Origin: Legionella_A sp963772805
GTDB lineage: Bacteria > Pseudomonadota > Gammaproteobacteria > Legionellales > Legionellaceae
Assembly: GCA_963772805.1 (NCBI GenBank)
Contig: CAVYYU010000008.1
Span: 62,001 to 126,000 of the forward strand
DNA length: 64,000 bases
Reading direction: 5' to 3'
The stretch's first letter is position 1; each line of letters starts with the position of its first letter. The notes under the pieces were generated by a model. The model did no database searches. It was not told the origin of the DNA and worked only from the letters and a program-made list of their open reading frames with translations. The translations under genes were made by a program, and so were the position numbers. This document shows, piece after piece, positions 54,498-63,916 of the stretch.

Positions 54498-54614
54498 AAG
54501 GTTGCTCGTGATCAACAAAGCTCAATATTCTAGCACATTTTATTTGTGTGTAGAGAAATCATTTAGCTATACTCGGAAATTCGCACCAAAATTGCAGGAA
54601 GAGGATATTTTAAT

Positions 54615-55349
54615 ATGAAGTTAGATTCAATTCGCGTCGTACTGGTGGCGACATCACATCCGGGCAATATTGGCGCAACAGCACGGGCGATGAAAACAAT
54701 GGGGCTGCACCGGCTATATTTGGTGAACCCTAAGATACTTCCTGATGCGCGAGCCCATGAAATGGCGGCCGGTGCGGATGATATTTATAAACGGGCTGTG
54801 GTGACCGAGTCGCTCGCGGATGCCATTCAAGATTGTCAGTTGGTGTTGGCGACCAGCGCCAGACCACGTGATATAGCTCTACGTGGGCTAACGCCTGCGT
54901 CCAATGCGGATTTGATTTGTGAGCAGCCTGATAAGACCGAAGTAGCACTTGTGTTCGGTCGTGAACACGCCGGATTGACGAATGATGAGCTCTTGCATTG
55001 TCACTATCATATTCATATTCCCAGTAATCCTGATTTTAGCTCTCTCAATCTTGCGCAAGCGGTGCAAATTATTGCGTATGAGCTGCGGATGAAATTACTG
55101 TCGCCCACCGCTTCCGTGGAAACGGGACGTGAGAAAGAGGCAACTGCCCAGGAAGTAGAGCAATTTTACCAACATTTGCGGGAAGTGTTGGTTGAGATAG
55201 ATTTTCTAAAGCCGTCTAATCCCAAACGATTAATGCAACGTCTGCGTCGCTTGTTTAATCGTAGTAAGCTTGAGCACGTGGAAGTTAATATTTTGCGTGG
55301 CATACTAAGTCAAATAGATTATATATCGCAACGTAAAAATGACATCTGA
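54615..55349 (+). CDS. trmJ: tRNA (cytidine/uridine-2'-O-)-methyltransferase TrmJ
   Basis: SPOUT-class methyltransferase for position 32 of tRNA. The 244-residue protein shows VVLVATSHPGNIGATARAMKTMG at the N-terminus, VALVFGREHAGLTNDEL and HIPSNPDFSSLNLAQAVQI, the knot motifs of the family. The ATG at 54615 follows GAAGAGG. It is 12 bp upstream of the cysteine desulfurase, in the order trmJ-iscS known from many relatives, though iscR is missing between them. Confidence 0.96.
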   Translation: MKLDSIRVVLVATSHPGNIGATARAMKTMGLHRLYLVNPKILPDARAHEMAAGADDIYKRAVVTESLADAIQDCQLVLATSARPRDIALRGLTPASNADLICEQPDKTEVALVFGREHAGLTNDELLHCHYHIHIPSNPDFSSLNLAQAVQIIAYELRMKLLSPTASVETGREKEATAQEVEQFYQHLREVLVEIDFLKPSNPKRLMQRLRRLFNRSKLEHVEVNILRGILSQIDYISQRKNDI

Positions 55350-55361
55350 CGGGAGTTATGG

Positions 55362-56525
55362 ATGAAAAGGCCACCTATATATTTTGATTACATGGCAACA
55401 ACGCCGGTTGATCCGCGTGTGATTAGCCAAATGGTCAACTACCTGGGGCCTGATGGCCAGTTTGGGAACCCGTCCTCGATAACCCATATTTATGGTCAAA
55501 CAGCAGCTTTAGCTGTGGAAAGTGCGCGCCAGCAGATAGCAGATGTTATCGGCGCCTCTATTGAGGATATCGTATTTACCTCCGGCGCGACAGAGGCAAA
55601 TAACCTCGCGATCTTGGGAGCTGCTCATTTTTATCAGCGCAAAGGCCGTCATGTCATTACGATGTCAACGGAGCACAAAGCGGTTCTTGATACCTTTGCG
55701 CAATTGCAGCGTGAAGGGTATGAGGTTACTTATCTCGAGCCACAGCAAGATGGCTTGTTAAATTTGGCTTCATTAGCGCAGTCATTGCGTGATGACACGA
55801 TCATGGTCTCGGTCATGCACGTGAATAATGAAATTGGGGTTGTGCAGGACATTGCCGCCATTGGTGATTTATTACGGGGTAAAGGGATCGTTTTTCATGT
55901 TGATGCGGCACAAAGTGCAGGGAAACTCGCAATTAATCTGCGAGAGCTTTCAGTCGATTTAATGTCTTTTTCCGGGCATAAAAATTATGGACCTAAAGGG
56001 GTTGGGGCTTTGTATGTGCGTCATAAGCCGCGTATTAGATTGCAACCCATTAGCTTTGGGGGCGCGCATGAGGGTGGTCTGCGTTCAGGCACCTTGCCGA
56101 CGCATCAAATCGTAGGAATGGGGGTGGCCTTTGCACTGGGCGAGGAGTTACGTATTAATGAGCAGGCGCAAATTTTAAGCCTGCGCCAGCAGTTATGGGC
56201 TGGTATTAAGCATTTACCGGGTATTCACTTGAATGGTCACCCGCAGCAACGTATAGCTGGGAATCTTAATTTCAGTTTTAGTGGTCTTCGTGGTGAGTCT
56301 TTATTGCCGGCGTTGAGTGAGTTGGCGGTATCCACGATGTCGGCTTGTTCATCAGCAAGCTCACAGCCTTCCTATGTGTTGCGAGCGCTTGGTCTTAGTG
56401 ATGAGCTGGCTTATAGCTCCATTCGCTTATCACTGGGTCGGTTCACCACAGCGGAAAATATCCAGCAGGCGATAGAGATTATTTGTCATCAAATAACCCG
56501 GCTGCGTGAAATGACGTCACTTTGA
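55362..56525 (+). CDS. iscS: cysteine desulfurase (IscS/NifS family)
   Basis: PLP enzyme that takes sulfur from cysteine for iron-sulfur clusters and tRNA thiolation. The 387-residue protein has YFDYMATTPVDP, the PLP Lys in SFSGHKNYGPKG, HVDAAQSAGK and the mobile catalytic Cys loop STMSACSSASSQPS. It is slightly shorter than E. coli IscS (404). It is followed at 47 bp by an IscA-type carrier; iscU, hscA and fdx are not here, so this is a reduced isc locus. Confidence 0.92.
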   Translation: MKRPPIYFDYMATTPVDPRVISQMVNYLGPDGQFGNPSSITHIYGQTAALAVESARQQIADVIGASIEDIVFTSGATEANNLAILGAAHFYQRKGRHVITMSTEHKAVLDTFAQLQREGYEVTYLEPQQDGLLNLASLAQSLRDDTIMVSVMHVNNEIGVVQDIAAIGDLLRGKGIVFHVDAAQSAGKLAINLRELSVDLMSFSGHKNYGPKGVGALYVRHKPRIRLQPISFGGAHEGGLRSGTLPTHQIVGMGVAFALGEELRINEQAQILSLRQQLWAGIKHLPGIHLNGHPQQRIAGNLNFSFSGLRGESLLPALSELAVSTMSACSSASSQPSYVLRALGLSDELAYSSIRLSLGRFTTAENIQQAIEIICHQITRLREMTSL

Positions 56526-56572
56526 TGTATAATTTAATATATAGAGTCCATTTAATTTAAAAGAGGTGACGA

Positions 56573-56935
56573 GTGAGCGAAGTTACGCAATACACCACTG
56601 AGTTTCAAAAAAATGTGCAATTCAGTGACGCAGCAAAGGAACATGTCTTGTCCTACCTGGCGAAGCATGGCAGCAAGGGGATCCGACTTTCGGTTAAAAA
56701 AACGGGTTGTTCTGGCTTATCATATGTGATTGATTATGTGGATGCGGCTTCAGATAAAGATATTGTGTTGACGCTGGCGCATGATTATATAATTTGTATC
56801 GACAAAAGTAGTTATCCTTTCCTTAAGGGTATGCAAATTGATTATGTGAAGCAGGGGCTAAATCAGAAGTTTGTGTTTAATAATCCAAATCAGACCGGTC
56901 AATGTGGCTGTGGAGAAAGTTTTACTGTTGGTTAG
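56573..56935 (+). CDS. HesB/IscA-family iron-sulfur carrier
   Basis: A-type carrier of 120 residues that holds and transfers iron-sulfur clusters. It has the three conserved cysteines, one in KKTGCSGLSY and two in GQCGCGESF. The start is GTG at 56573, preceded by AGAGG. It is cotranscribed with the desulfurase. It could be IscA or SufA; the motifs do not decide. Confidence 0.92.
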   Translation: MSEVTQYTTEFQKNVQFSDAAKEHVLSYLAKHGSKGIRLSVKKTGCSGLSYVIDYVDAASDKDIVLTLAHDYIICIDKSSYPFLKGMQIDYVKQGLNQKFVFNNPNQTGQCGCGESFTVG

Positions 56936-57246
56936 GCGCCTGAGATTTGTATTATCCAGGCTGTTAGACCTTCTTTTTCTGTGCTTTGTTGCTCATCTGG
57001 CGGCGTGTCAATGCCTCTTAATTAAAAAAATTAAAAAAGCATGAATTTGCAACAGATCTTGTGCTGGAAGGGTATTTTGGGTTTTTATTATACTCATTTA
57101 GGCCTTAATCTTCCGTTAATAAATGAATATCATTAAAGCAATGTTTACACTCTTTGAGATATTTGGTACTATATAACCCATGATGTTCGGTCTATGCGAA
57201 GTTGGCTGAGTTATTTTTTACTATTTAAGCGTGTTTGGAGGATGTA
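56936..57246 (+). promoter_or_regulatory. fis promoter and leader
   Basis: The 311-bp gap has no gene. TTTACA (57144-57149), a 17-bp spacer and TACTAT (57167-57172) form a good sigma-70 promoter about 75 bp before the fis start. The ribosome binding site is GGAGG at 57237-57241. Confidence 0.65.
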
Positions 57247-57534
57247 ATGAATGCAGTAGTGCAAGATACACAACAACAAAATGAAGCGTTAACGCAACAA
57301 GTGATTAGCGCCGTTAAAGGTTATCTGACTGCTGTTGGCAGCAAAGATGCGAATCTTAATCTTTATCAACTTATCGTTGAAGAAGTTGAGGCTCCTCTTT
57401 TCCGTACAGTGATGGAAATGACGCGTTATAACCAGTCGAAAGCTGCGCGCGTACTGGGTGTAAGTCGTGGCACATTACGTACTAAGTTAAAACGTTATTT
57501 TGATGATGAATTCATCGGTACCCGCGATTTTTAA
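57247..57534 (+). CDS. fis: DNA-binding protein Fis
   Basis: Nucleoid protein and factor for inversion stimulation. A start at 57247, preceded by GGAGG, gives 95 residues; a TTG four codons upstream is less likely. The C-terminal helix-turn-helix is NQSKAARVLGVSRGTLRTKL, near-identical to E. coli Fis, and PLFRTVMEMT is the dimer-helix part. The N-terminal beta-hairpin region is present. It is alone, not behind dusB. Confidence 0.96.
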   Translation: MNAVVQDTQQQNEALTQQVISAVKGYLTAVGSKDANLNLYQLIVEEVEAPLFRTVMEMTRYNQSKAARVLGVSRGTLRTKLKRYFDDEFIGTRDF

Positions 57535-57574
57535 TTTCTGGTCTTTTGAAAGTCACTCTGCTACTATTGCCCAC

Positions 57575-57934
57575 AAAGTCGGTTAGACAATCGCTCTTTG
57601 CTATATGCAAAGGGAGGAAAGTCCGGGCTCCATAGGGCAGAGTGCCAGGTAACTCCTGGGAGGCGTGAGTCTACGGAAAGTGCCACAGAAAATATACCGC
57701 CTGTATGCAAATGCAGGTAAGGGTGAAATGGTGCGGTAAGAGCGCACCGCGCGGTTGGCAACAATCGTGGCAGGGAAAACCCCACTCGGAGCAAGACCAA
57801 ATAGGAATCCATGTGGCCGAAAGGCTGTGACGCACGGCCCGTGCGGGATTCGGGTAGGTCGCTTGAGGCAAACGGTGACGTTTGTCCCAGATGAATGATT
57901 GTCCGCGACAGAACCCGGCTTACCGACCGACTTT
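57575..57934 (+). ncRNA. rnpB: RNase P RNA, bacterial class A
   Basis: Catalytic subunit of RNase P. The conserved GAGGAAAGTCCGGGCTCC, CATAGGGCAGAGTGCCAGG, GGTAAGGGTGAAA, GCGGTAAGAGCGCACCG, GGAGCAAGACCAAATAG and GATGAATGATTGTCC blocks occur in the right order, followed by ACAGAACCCGGCTTA. AAAGTCGGT at the 5' end pairs with ACCGACTTT at the 3' end, which sets the boundaries to within a few bases. Length (about 360 nt) fits type A. Confidence 0.97.
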
Positions 57935-57940
57935 TACTTT

Positions 57941-57958
57941 TCTATCTGCCCAGATAGA
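57941..57958 (+). terminator. possible terminator after rnpB
   Basis: TCTATCTG/CAGATAGA with a minimal CC loop follows the RNA by a few bases, then a mixed T/C-rich stretch. It is a weak intrinsic terminator candidate. Confidence 0.35.
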
Positions 57959-58021
57959 AGATACTCTTGATTCTCTTCTTTACTCGTCTTACGATGGCGC
58001 TTTCTCTTGGGGGCTTTCCTG

Positions 58022-58795
58022 ATGATGCTTTGTATTGATGTTGGTAATTCGCATATCTTTGGTGGGGTATTAGACGGCGAAGAGATTCGTTTGCGGTTTC
58101 GCCAGACGTCCAAAGTGTGTACTTCCGATGAGCTGGGTATTTTTCTAAAAATGGCTTTACGTGAGAATCAATTCTCCGCTGAATCAATCGATAAAATAAG
58201 TATTTGTTCCGTTGTACCTCAGTTGGATTATTCATTGCGGGCGGCATGCGTTAAATATTTTTCTATCGAGCCATTTTTTCTGCAAGCTGGTGTCAAAACA
58301 GGGTTGAATATCAAATACCGCAACCCGCAGGATGTTGGTGCTGATCGCATTGCCAACGCGATAGCTGCAACAAATTTATTTCCTAATAATAATCTCATTA
58401 TTATAGATTTTGGTACGGCGACGACCTTTTGTGTCGTCAATGACCAAAAATCCTATTTGGGTGGTTCTATTATGCCTGGAGTACGATTGGCTGTTGATGC
58501 ACTGTCAATGAATACTGCAAAATTACCCGCTGTTGAAATTATCAAAATGGATCATGTTGTGGGCAGCTCAACCATTGATAGCATTCAATCTGGTGTTTTC
58601 TATGGTGCTTTGGGTGCGTGCCGTGAATTAATTACCCGAATTAAACAGGAAGCATTTGCAGGCCAGGCAGTCTTGGTTTTGGCGACTGGTGGTTTTGCTT
58701 CGCTATTTGAAGAGCAGGGTATTTATGATCAAGTTCTTCCCGATCTGGTCTTGCAGGGCATGCGCATTGCGACAGAGATTAATTCGCCTATGTAA
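58022..58795 (+). CDS. coaX: type III pantothenate kinase
   Basis: First step of coenzyme A synthesis. The start at 58022 (MMLCIDVGNSH) with GGGGG about 8 nt upstream gives 257 residues; a TTG start at 58007 is less likely. The ATP-binding DVGNSH, the pantothenate/DVGADRIANAIAA segment, IIDFGTATTFCVV and VLATGGFASL are characteristic of CoaX. Confidence 0.95.
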   Translation: MMLCIDVGNSHIFGGVLDGEEIRLRFRQTSKVCTSDELGIFLKMALRENQFSAESIDKISICSVVPQLDYSLRAACVKYFSIEPFFLQAGVKTGLNIKYRNPQDVGADRIANAIAATNLFPNNNLIIIDFGTATTFCVVNDQKSYLGGSIMPGVRLAVDALSMNTAKLPAVEIIKMDHVVGSSTIDSIQSGVFYGALGACRELITRIKQEAFAGQAVLVLATGGFASLFEEQGIYDQVLPDLVLQGMRIATEINSPM

Positions 58796-58913
58796 CTAAA
58801 CATCCTCAAATAAAATTAGTTGCATTCAACAACCCATACTGCGTAATATGCGGGCATCAGTTCTTCGCTAGGTGAAATATTAACCATTTTTTAACAAAAA
58901 GTGGGCTTTCTCC

Positions 58914-58943
58914 TTGACGCTTGGGAATATGTGTTCCTATAGT
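58914..58943 (+). promoter_or_regulatory. promoter of the division and cell-wall cluster
   Basis: TTGACG (58914-58919), an 18-bp spacer and TATAGT (58938-58943) form a strong sigma-70 promoter 68 bp before mraZ. It is the only clear promoter in front of mraZ-rsmH-ftsL-ftsI-murE. Confidence 0.75.
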
Positions 58944-58973
58944 GTAGTAAAGTGGTTTAAAATAACTGAAAAG

Positions 58974-58988
58974 TGGAGAATTGTGGGA
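58974..58988 (+). promoter_or_regulatory. MraZ-type operator repeats
   Basis: TGGAG (58974-58978) and TGGGA (58984-58988) lie 10 bp apart, about 30 bp after the -10 box. MraZ is known to bind short TGGGN repeats with 5-bp spacers in front of its own operon. Only two repeats are clear here. Confidence 0.5.
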
Positions 58989-59010
58989 AGGCTTCCACAA
59001 CAATAAAATT

Positions 59011-59466
59011 ATGTTTCGCGGAATCAATGCAATTAACATCGATGGAAAAGGTCGTCTTGCAGTTCCAACGCGATATCGAGATGCGTTGGGGCAAGATAGT
59101 TCCTCATTGGTTGTAACGATTGATACCGAAGAAACCTGTTTATTGTTATATCCAGCCCAACAATGGCAAGTGATTGAAGATAATTTACAACGTCTACCCA
59201 GTTTCAATGCGGCCGCTCGTCGAATTCAACGCTTGTTGATTGGACATGCGACTGATGTAGAGCTTGATGGTAGCGGGCGGGTGTTGTTGCCGCAGTTATT
59301 GCGCGACTACGCTCAGCTTGAAAAGCGCGTGGTCATGATCGGTCAAGGTAATAAATTTGAGGTTTGGGACGAGTGTTTGTGGCAATCAAGGCGGGAAAAA
59401 TGGTTGGCCGAAGAGGCATCCAGAGAAGATGGATTGCCAGACGAAATGAAAACGTTTTCTTTGTAA
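59011..59466 (+). CDS. mraZ: transcriptional regulator MraZ
   Basis: Regulator of the division cluster. A start at 59011 (MFRGINAINIDGKGRLAVPTR) gives 151 residues; a TTG at 58981 lies in the operator region and is rejected. The two AbrB-like halves are DGKGRLAVPTRYRDAL (about 11-26) and DGSGRVLLPQLLRDYA (about 87-102). It is first in the operon. Confidence 0.96.
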   Translation: MFRGINAINIDGKGRLAVPTRYRDALGQDSSSLVVTIDTEETCLLLYPAQQWQVIEDNLQRLPSFNAAARRIQRLLIGHATDVELDGSGRVLLPQLLRDYAQLEKRVVMIGQGNKFEVWDECLWQSRREKWLAEEASREDGLPDEMKTFSL

Positions 59467-59478
59467 TGGAAACTAATA

Positions 59479-60405
59479 ATGGCTACACATGAATCAGTCT
59501 TATTGCGCGAATCAATTGAAGGCTTGGCAGTCAAGGCTGATGGCGTTTATGTCGATGGAACATTCGGTCGTGGTGGGCATAGCCGCGCTATTCTGGAACA
59601 TTTAAACCAATCAGGGCGACTGATTGCGATTGATAAAGATATGGATGCGATTAATCACGCCAAAGAGCATTTTGCTAACGACAAACGATTTACAATAGTC
59701 CAGGGATCATTTGCCAAATTAGGCGAGATAGCCACCCAATGCGGTGTATACGGCCAAATAAATGGGATTTTACTTGATCTGGGCGTGTCTTCTCCTCAAT
59801 TAGACAATCCTGAGCGCGGTTTCAGTTTTATGCAGCGAGGACCGCTTGATATGCGCATGGATCAGGAGCAGTCGCTTGATGCCGCGAGTTTTGTCAATCG
59901 TGCAAAAGCCGATGAGATGGCCATGATTTTCAGACAATATGGCGAAGAGCGATTTGCCGGGCGCATTGCACGCGCAATTGTTAGTGCACGCGAACAAGCT
60001 CCTATTTTAACGACGGAAATATTGGCGGAAATCGTCAAGCAAGCAAATCCAAAATGGGAAAAACACAAACATCCGGCAACGCGTGTTTTTCAGGCCATAA
60101 GAATCCACGTCAATCAAGAATTAGCCGATTTAACGGCTTGCTTAAAGCAATGCATCGCTGCATTGGCTGTAGGTGGGCGTTTGGCTGTTATCAGTTTCCA
60201 TTCATTAGAAGACCGTATTGTTAAACAATTTATGCGTGATCAGGAGCAAGGTTTGCGTCCACCTCCTGGAATACCGTTGCGGGAAACCGAGATGAAAACT
60301 TGCTTTAAACGGATTGGAAAAGCAATTAAGGCTCACGATGACGAAATTAAGAAAAATATTCGTGCCCGTAGTGCCGTACTTAGGATAGGAGAGAAAACAC
60401 TATGA
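59479..60405 (+). CDS. rsmH: 16S rRNA (cytosine1402-N4)-methyltransferase
   Basis: SAM-dependent enzyme for 16S C1402. The 308-residue protein shows HESVLLRESIEGL, the SAM site VDGTFGRGGHSRAIL, LDLGVSSPQLDNPERGFSF, RVFQAIRIHVNQEL and VISFHSLEDRIVKQF. It overlaps ftsL by 4 nt. Confidence 0.98.
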   Translation: MATHESVLLRESIEGLAVKADGVYVDGTFGRGGHSRAILEHLNQSGRLIAIDKDMDAINHAKEHFANDKRFTIVQGSFAKLGEIATQCGVYGQINGILLDLGVSSPQLDNPERGFSFMQRGPLDMRMDQEQSLDAASFVNRAKADEMAMIFRQYGEERFAGRIARAIVSAREQAPILTTEILAEIVKQANPKWEKHKHPATRVFQAIRIHVNQELADLTACLKQCIAALAVGGRLAVISFHSLEDRIVKQFMRDQEQGLRPPPGIPLRETEMKTCFKRIGKAIKAHDDEIKKNIRARSAVLRIGEKTL

Positions 60406-60740
60406 ATGCCGCAGCGAAAGTAATGCATCAAAGCAATTTTTTTAGTGGGCAGTTTGCTGATATACGTTTGTCCAGGAGGTTTTGTATGCATATGATCTTG
60501 GTGTTTACCATGCTTATTAGTGCATTGGCTGTAGTCTATGTGACTAATTTGCACCGCATTACGTTTAGTCAATTGCAAGCAGCAGAGCAAAGCAACCACC
60601 AATTACAATTGCAATGGGGGCAACTGCTTCTCGAGCAAGCAAGCCTTGCTACTCCTGCCAGAGTTCAAGAGTTGGCTACTGAGAAATTACACATGGAATT
60701 GCCAGTAGATAAGAAAACGTTCATTTTGCATGTGCGATGA
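60402..60740 (+). CDS. ftsL: cell division protein FtsL
   Basis: Bitopic divisome protein of 112 residues. It has a short cytoplasmic N-terminus, one membrane helix (about 28-48, MHMILVFTMLISALAVVYV) and a periplasmic coiled coil (LQLQWGQLLLEQASLATPARVQELA in part). The position between rsmH and ftsI, overlapping both by 4 nt, supports the call despite low sequence conservation of this family. Confidence 0.93.
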   Translation: MNAAAKVMHQSNFFSGQFADIRLSRRFCMHMILVFTMLISALAVVYVTNLHRITFSQLQAAEQSNHQLQLQWGQLLLEQASLATPARVQELATEKLHMELPVDKKTFILHVR

Positions 60741-62401
60741 AGATTAAAGGTCATCAAGCCAGGTTATTGTTTATCGCGTTTTTTTTTGTACTTCTCCTCG
60801 CGATACTGATTTGGCGCATGCATGACCTAACTGTTCTTGATCGAAAATTTTTGAAGGGGCAGGGTGATGCCCGTAGTCTGCGTGTTATCGATATTCCTGC
60901 CTACCGCGGTATGATAACTGATAGACAGGGTTCGCCATTAGCGGTGAGTACGCCAGTAAAATCAGTTTGGGTTAATCCAAAGGTATTTTCTCCTGACACC
61001 AAGCAGCTTGCAGCCCTTGCTCGTGTGCTCGGCCTGCCGACTGACCAAATAATCAAACATGTGAAAAGCCAAGGGCGTGAGTTTGCCTACCTGCAACGCC
61101 AACTGACACCGATGGTAGCTAAGAAAATTGCAGATTTAAAAATACCCGGTATCAATTTTCAGGAAGAATTTAAACGATATTATCCGCAGGCGGATAGTGT
61201 TGCGCAGTTAATTGGTTTTACCGACGTCGATGATAATGGTATTGAAGGTTTGGAGCTTGCCTATCAACAATGGTTGATGGGAGTTAGTGGTAAAAAACGG
61301 GTAGTAAAAGACAGGCTTGGCCGGGTGATTGAAGAACTGGATATTCAAAAAGAACCGCGCCCCGGTAATGAATTACGTTTAAGTATCGACAAGCGTATTC
61401 AATATTTTGCCTACCATGAATTGCAAGAAACAGTTACAAAATTCGGAGCAAAATCAGGCTCTGTGGTCGTGCTCGATGCGAGGAATGGCGAAGTACTTGC
61501 CGTTGCCAATGCGCCATCGTTTAATCCAAATGCACGTGGCCGTTACACACTCGATAGTTACCGCAATAAAGCGATAACAGATACTTTTGAGCCAGGTTCT
61601 GTTATTAAGCCACTTACCATAGCAAGCGCCTTGGAAAGCGGTCAGGTTACGCCCACGACAATTATTGACACACGACCAAGCTGGATGATTGTTCACGGTC
61701 ATACAATCCGTGATGTTCACAATTATGGTGTGCTTGATGTTACGGGTGTTTTGCAACGTTCCAGTAACGTTGGTGTAACCAAAATGACACTAGCAAGTCC
61801 GCCTGAGCAATTAATCGGAGTACTGACTAGCTGTGGTATTGGTCAACGGACTGAAAGCGGCTATCCCGGTGAAAGTTATGGTACGCTGGTTAAAATCGCT
61901 GATGCTAATCCCTTTGTTTTGGCGACATTGAGTTTTGGTTATGGAATGTCGGTCACTGCATTGCAATTGGCAAAATCCTATTTGATTTTTGCGAATCAGG
62001 GGCGCTTGCTACCGATTAGCTTGTTGCATTATGAAAAACCGGTTGACAGTATACAGGTGATAAAGCCCGAGACTGCCAGGCAAGTGCTGGCGATGCTGGA
62101 AGCGGTCGTCGAGGCGGATGGTACTGGAAAACAAGCAAAAGTTCCCGGGTTTCGCATTGCCGGAAAAACAGGTACAGCTCGAATTGCCGGAAAACAGGGG
62201 TATGAAGCTAATCGCCATATTGCCAGTTTCGTAGGTATAGCCCCTGCATCAAACCCGCGATTGATAGTTGCTGTCGTCATTCATGAACCAACGCGCTTTA
62301 GTTATTATGGCGCGGCTGTTGCGGCACCACTTTTTTCAAAGGTCATGAGTCTCGCCTTGCGAATTCTTGATATTCAACCTGACCAGGCAGCGAGGGCTTA
62401 A
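60737..62401 (+). CDS. ftsI: peptidoglycan transpeptidase FtsI (PBP3)
   Basis: Septal transpeptidase. The 554-residue class B PBP has an N-terminal membrane anchor (LLFIAFFFVLLLAILIW), the non-catalytic domain (RGMITDRQGSPLAVSTPVKSVW in part), and the transpeptidase motifs SxxK in EPGSVIKPLTIA, SxN in RSSNVG and KTG in AGKTGTARI. It is directly followed by murE with no gap. Confidence 0.97.
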   Translation: MKIKGHQARLLFIAFFFVLLLAILIWRMHDLTVLDRKFLKGQGDARSLRVIDIPAYRGMITDRQGSPLAVSTPVKSVWVNPKVFSPDTKQLAALARVLGLPTDQIIKHVKSQGREFAYLQRQLTPMVAKKIADLKIPGINFQEEFKRYYPQADSVAQLIGFTDVDDNGIEGLELAYQQWLMGVSGKKRVVKDRLGRVIEELDIQKEPRPGNELRLSIDKRIQYFAYHELQETVTKFGAKSGSVVVLDARNGEVLAVANAPSFNPNARGRYTLDSYRNKAITDTFEPGSVIKPLTIASALESGQVTPTTIIDTRPSWMIVHGHTIRDVHNYGVLDVTGVLQRSSNVGVTKMTLASPPEQLIGVLTSCGIGQRTESGYPGESYGTLVKIADANPFVLATLSFGYGMSVTALQLAKSYLIFANQGRLLPISLLHYEKPVDSIQVIKPETARQVLAMLEAVVEADGTGKQAKVPGFRIAGKTGTARIAGKQGYEANRHIASFVGIAPASNPRLIVAVVIHEPTRFSYYGAAVAAPLFSKVMSLALRILDIQPDQAARA

Positions 62402-63859
62402 ATGAAACTGGCTGAATTAATGCATTTATGGTTCGATGGCGTGATACCCGATAGTGAGATTTCAGGGTTGCATAATGATAGTCGTCAAATTAAACCCGGG
62501 TATTTGTTTATAGCGTATCCTGGTGCTGCAGCCGATGGGCGTTTGTTTATCCAGAAAGCAGTGAGTGCTGGTGCTGTGGCGATTGTTTATGAACCTGAAA
62601 GCCTGCCTGAATCGTGCCGATTACCCGATAATATTCCCTGTTTACCAGTACCGTTATTAGGAACAAAACTGGCAGCGATTGCCAGTCGTTTTTATGATTA
62701 TCCATGCAGGGGTTTGTCCGTTACTGGGGTAACGGGAACAAACGGCAAAACAACCATTGCTTATCAACTGGCGCAAGCCTATGACTTATTGGGCGATAAA
62801 GCTGCCTACGTTGGGACTCTGGGACAGGGACGTGTGCGTGAGTTAGAGCCTTTGGTAAATACCACTCCTGATGCCTTGTGCTTGCAGCATTTGCTTCATG
62901 AATACAAGCAGCAAGGAGTGATGCATGTTTGCATGGAGGTATCTTCACACGCATTAAGCCAAAAAAGGGTAGATAGCATTGATTTCACCCAAGCGATTTT
63001 CACCAATCTTAGCCATGAGCATCTGGACTATCACCATACCATGGCCGCTTATGCAGCAGCGAAAGCAGCGTTATTCGCCAACCCTGCGTTGAAATATGCG
63101 GTGATTAATCAAGACGATAAATACGCGCAACTGATGGGCGAGCATTTGCCTGCGGGCTGCCAGAAATTGACTTATGGTGTGCTTAATGATTGCGATGTAC
63201 GCGCGCAGAATTTGCGTATCACCATGACCGGTAGTGAGTTCGATGTGGTGTCGCCCTGGGGTCAGCATCATGTGTCTACCAGTATTTTAGGAAAATTCAA
63301 TGTTTACAATAGCCTCGCGGTCTTTGCAAGCTTGCTAGCTCAAGGCTTTTCCGCTGCTGATGTGGTACCTGTTATGGCCCGATTAAAAGCAGCACCCGGG
63401 CGCATGGATGTGGTAGTGAAAGAGCCGTGTGTGATTGTTGATTATGCTCATACACCTGATGCATTAGAAAACGTTTTAGCCGCTCTAGTGCAGCTAAAAC
63501 GCGCTAGCTTAGGCGTAGTATTTGGTTGTGGTGGTGATCGCGATAAAGCGAAACGCCCAATGATGGGAAAAATCGCTGGCAGTTATGCTGATTTTGTTAT
63601 TATTACCAGTGACAACCCCCGCAGCGAGGAGCCGAATAAAATAATCGAGGAAATCGCGCAAGGGATAGCTCCTGGAGCCAATTTTCTGAAGATTGTTAAC
63701 CGCGAGGAAGCGATAGAAACAGCGCTTGATATGGCAGGCAAAGAGGACATTATTTTAATTGCCGGAAAAGGGCATGAGTCCTATCAGCAAATTGGCCATG
63801 AGCGATTTGTTTTTTCTGATCAGGATGTGGTTAGGGCGTTATGCGGTGCTAGCAGCTAA
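62402..63859 (+). CDS. murE: UDP-MurNAc-tripeptide synthetase (meso-diaminopimelate ligase)
   Basis: Adds the third amino acid of the peptidoglycan stem peptide. The 485-residue protein has the ATP site GVTGTNGKTTIAYQL, NLSHEHLDYH, VDYAHTPDALENVL and the DNPRSEEP motif, which indicates meso-diaminopimelate specificity. The ATG is the base after the ftsI stop. murF, mraY and the rest should lie downstream, but the 140 bp that follow do not start murF. Confidence 0.97.
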   Translation: MKLAELMHLWFDGVIPDSEISGLHNDSRQIKPGYLFIAYPGAAADGRLFIQKAVSAGAVAIVYEPESLPESCRLPDNIPCLPVPLLGTKLAAIASRFYDYPCRGLSVTGVTGTNGKTTIAYQLAQAYDLLGDKAAYVGTLGQGRVRELEPLVNTTPDALCLQHLLHEYKQQGVMHVCMEVSSHALSQKRVDSIDFTQAIFTNLSHEHLDYHHTMAAYAAAKAALFANPALKYAVINQDDKYAQLMGEHLPAGCQKLTYGVLNDCDVRAQNLRITMTGSEFDVVSPWGQHHVSTSILGKFNVYNSLAVFASLLAQGFSAADVVPVMARLKAAPGRMDVVVKEPCVIVDYAHTPDALENVLAALVQLKRASLGVVFGCGGDRDKAKRPMMGKIAGSYADFVIITSDNPRSEEPNKIIEEIAQGIAPGANFLKIVNREEAIETALDMAGKEDIILIAGKGHESYQQIGHERFVFSDQDVVRALCGASS

Positions 63860-63916
63860 CTCAGCCTATTTTTATACCCGTACTAGAAGGTAGAGACCGC
63901 CTGAAATTCATTGGAG

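Noticed and set aside
57535..57574. tRNA gene next to rnpB
   Set aside because: No cloverleaf with a T-loop GTTCRANYC pattern could be found here or elsewhere in the window by eye.
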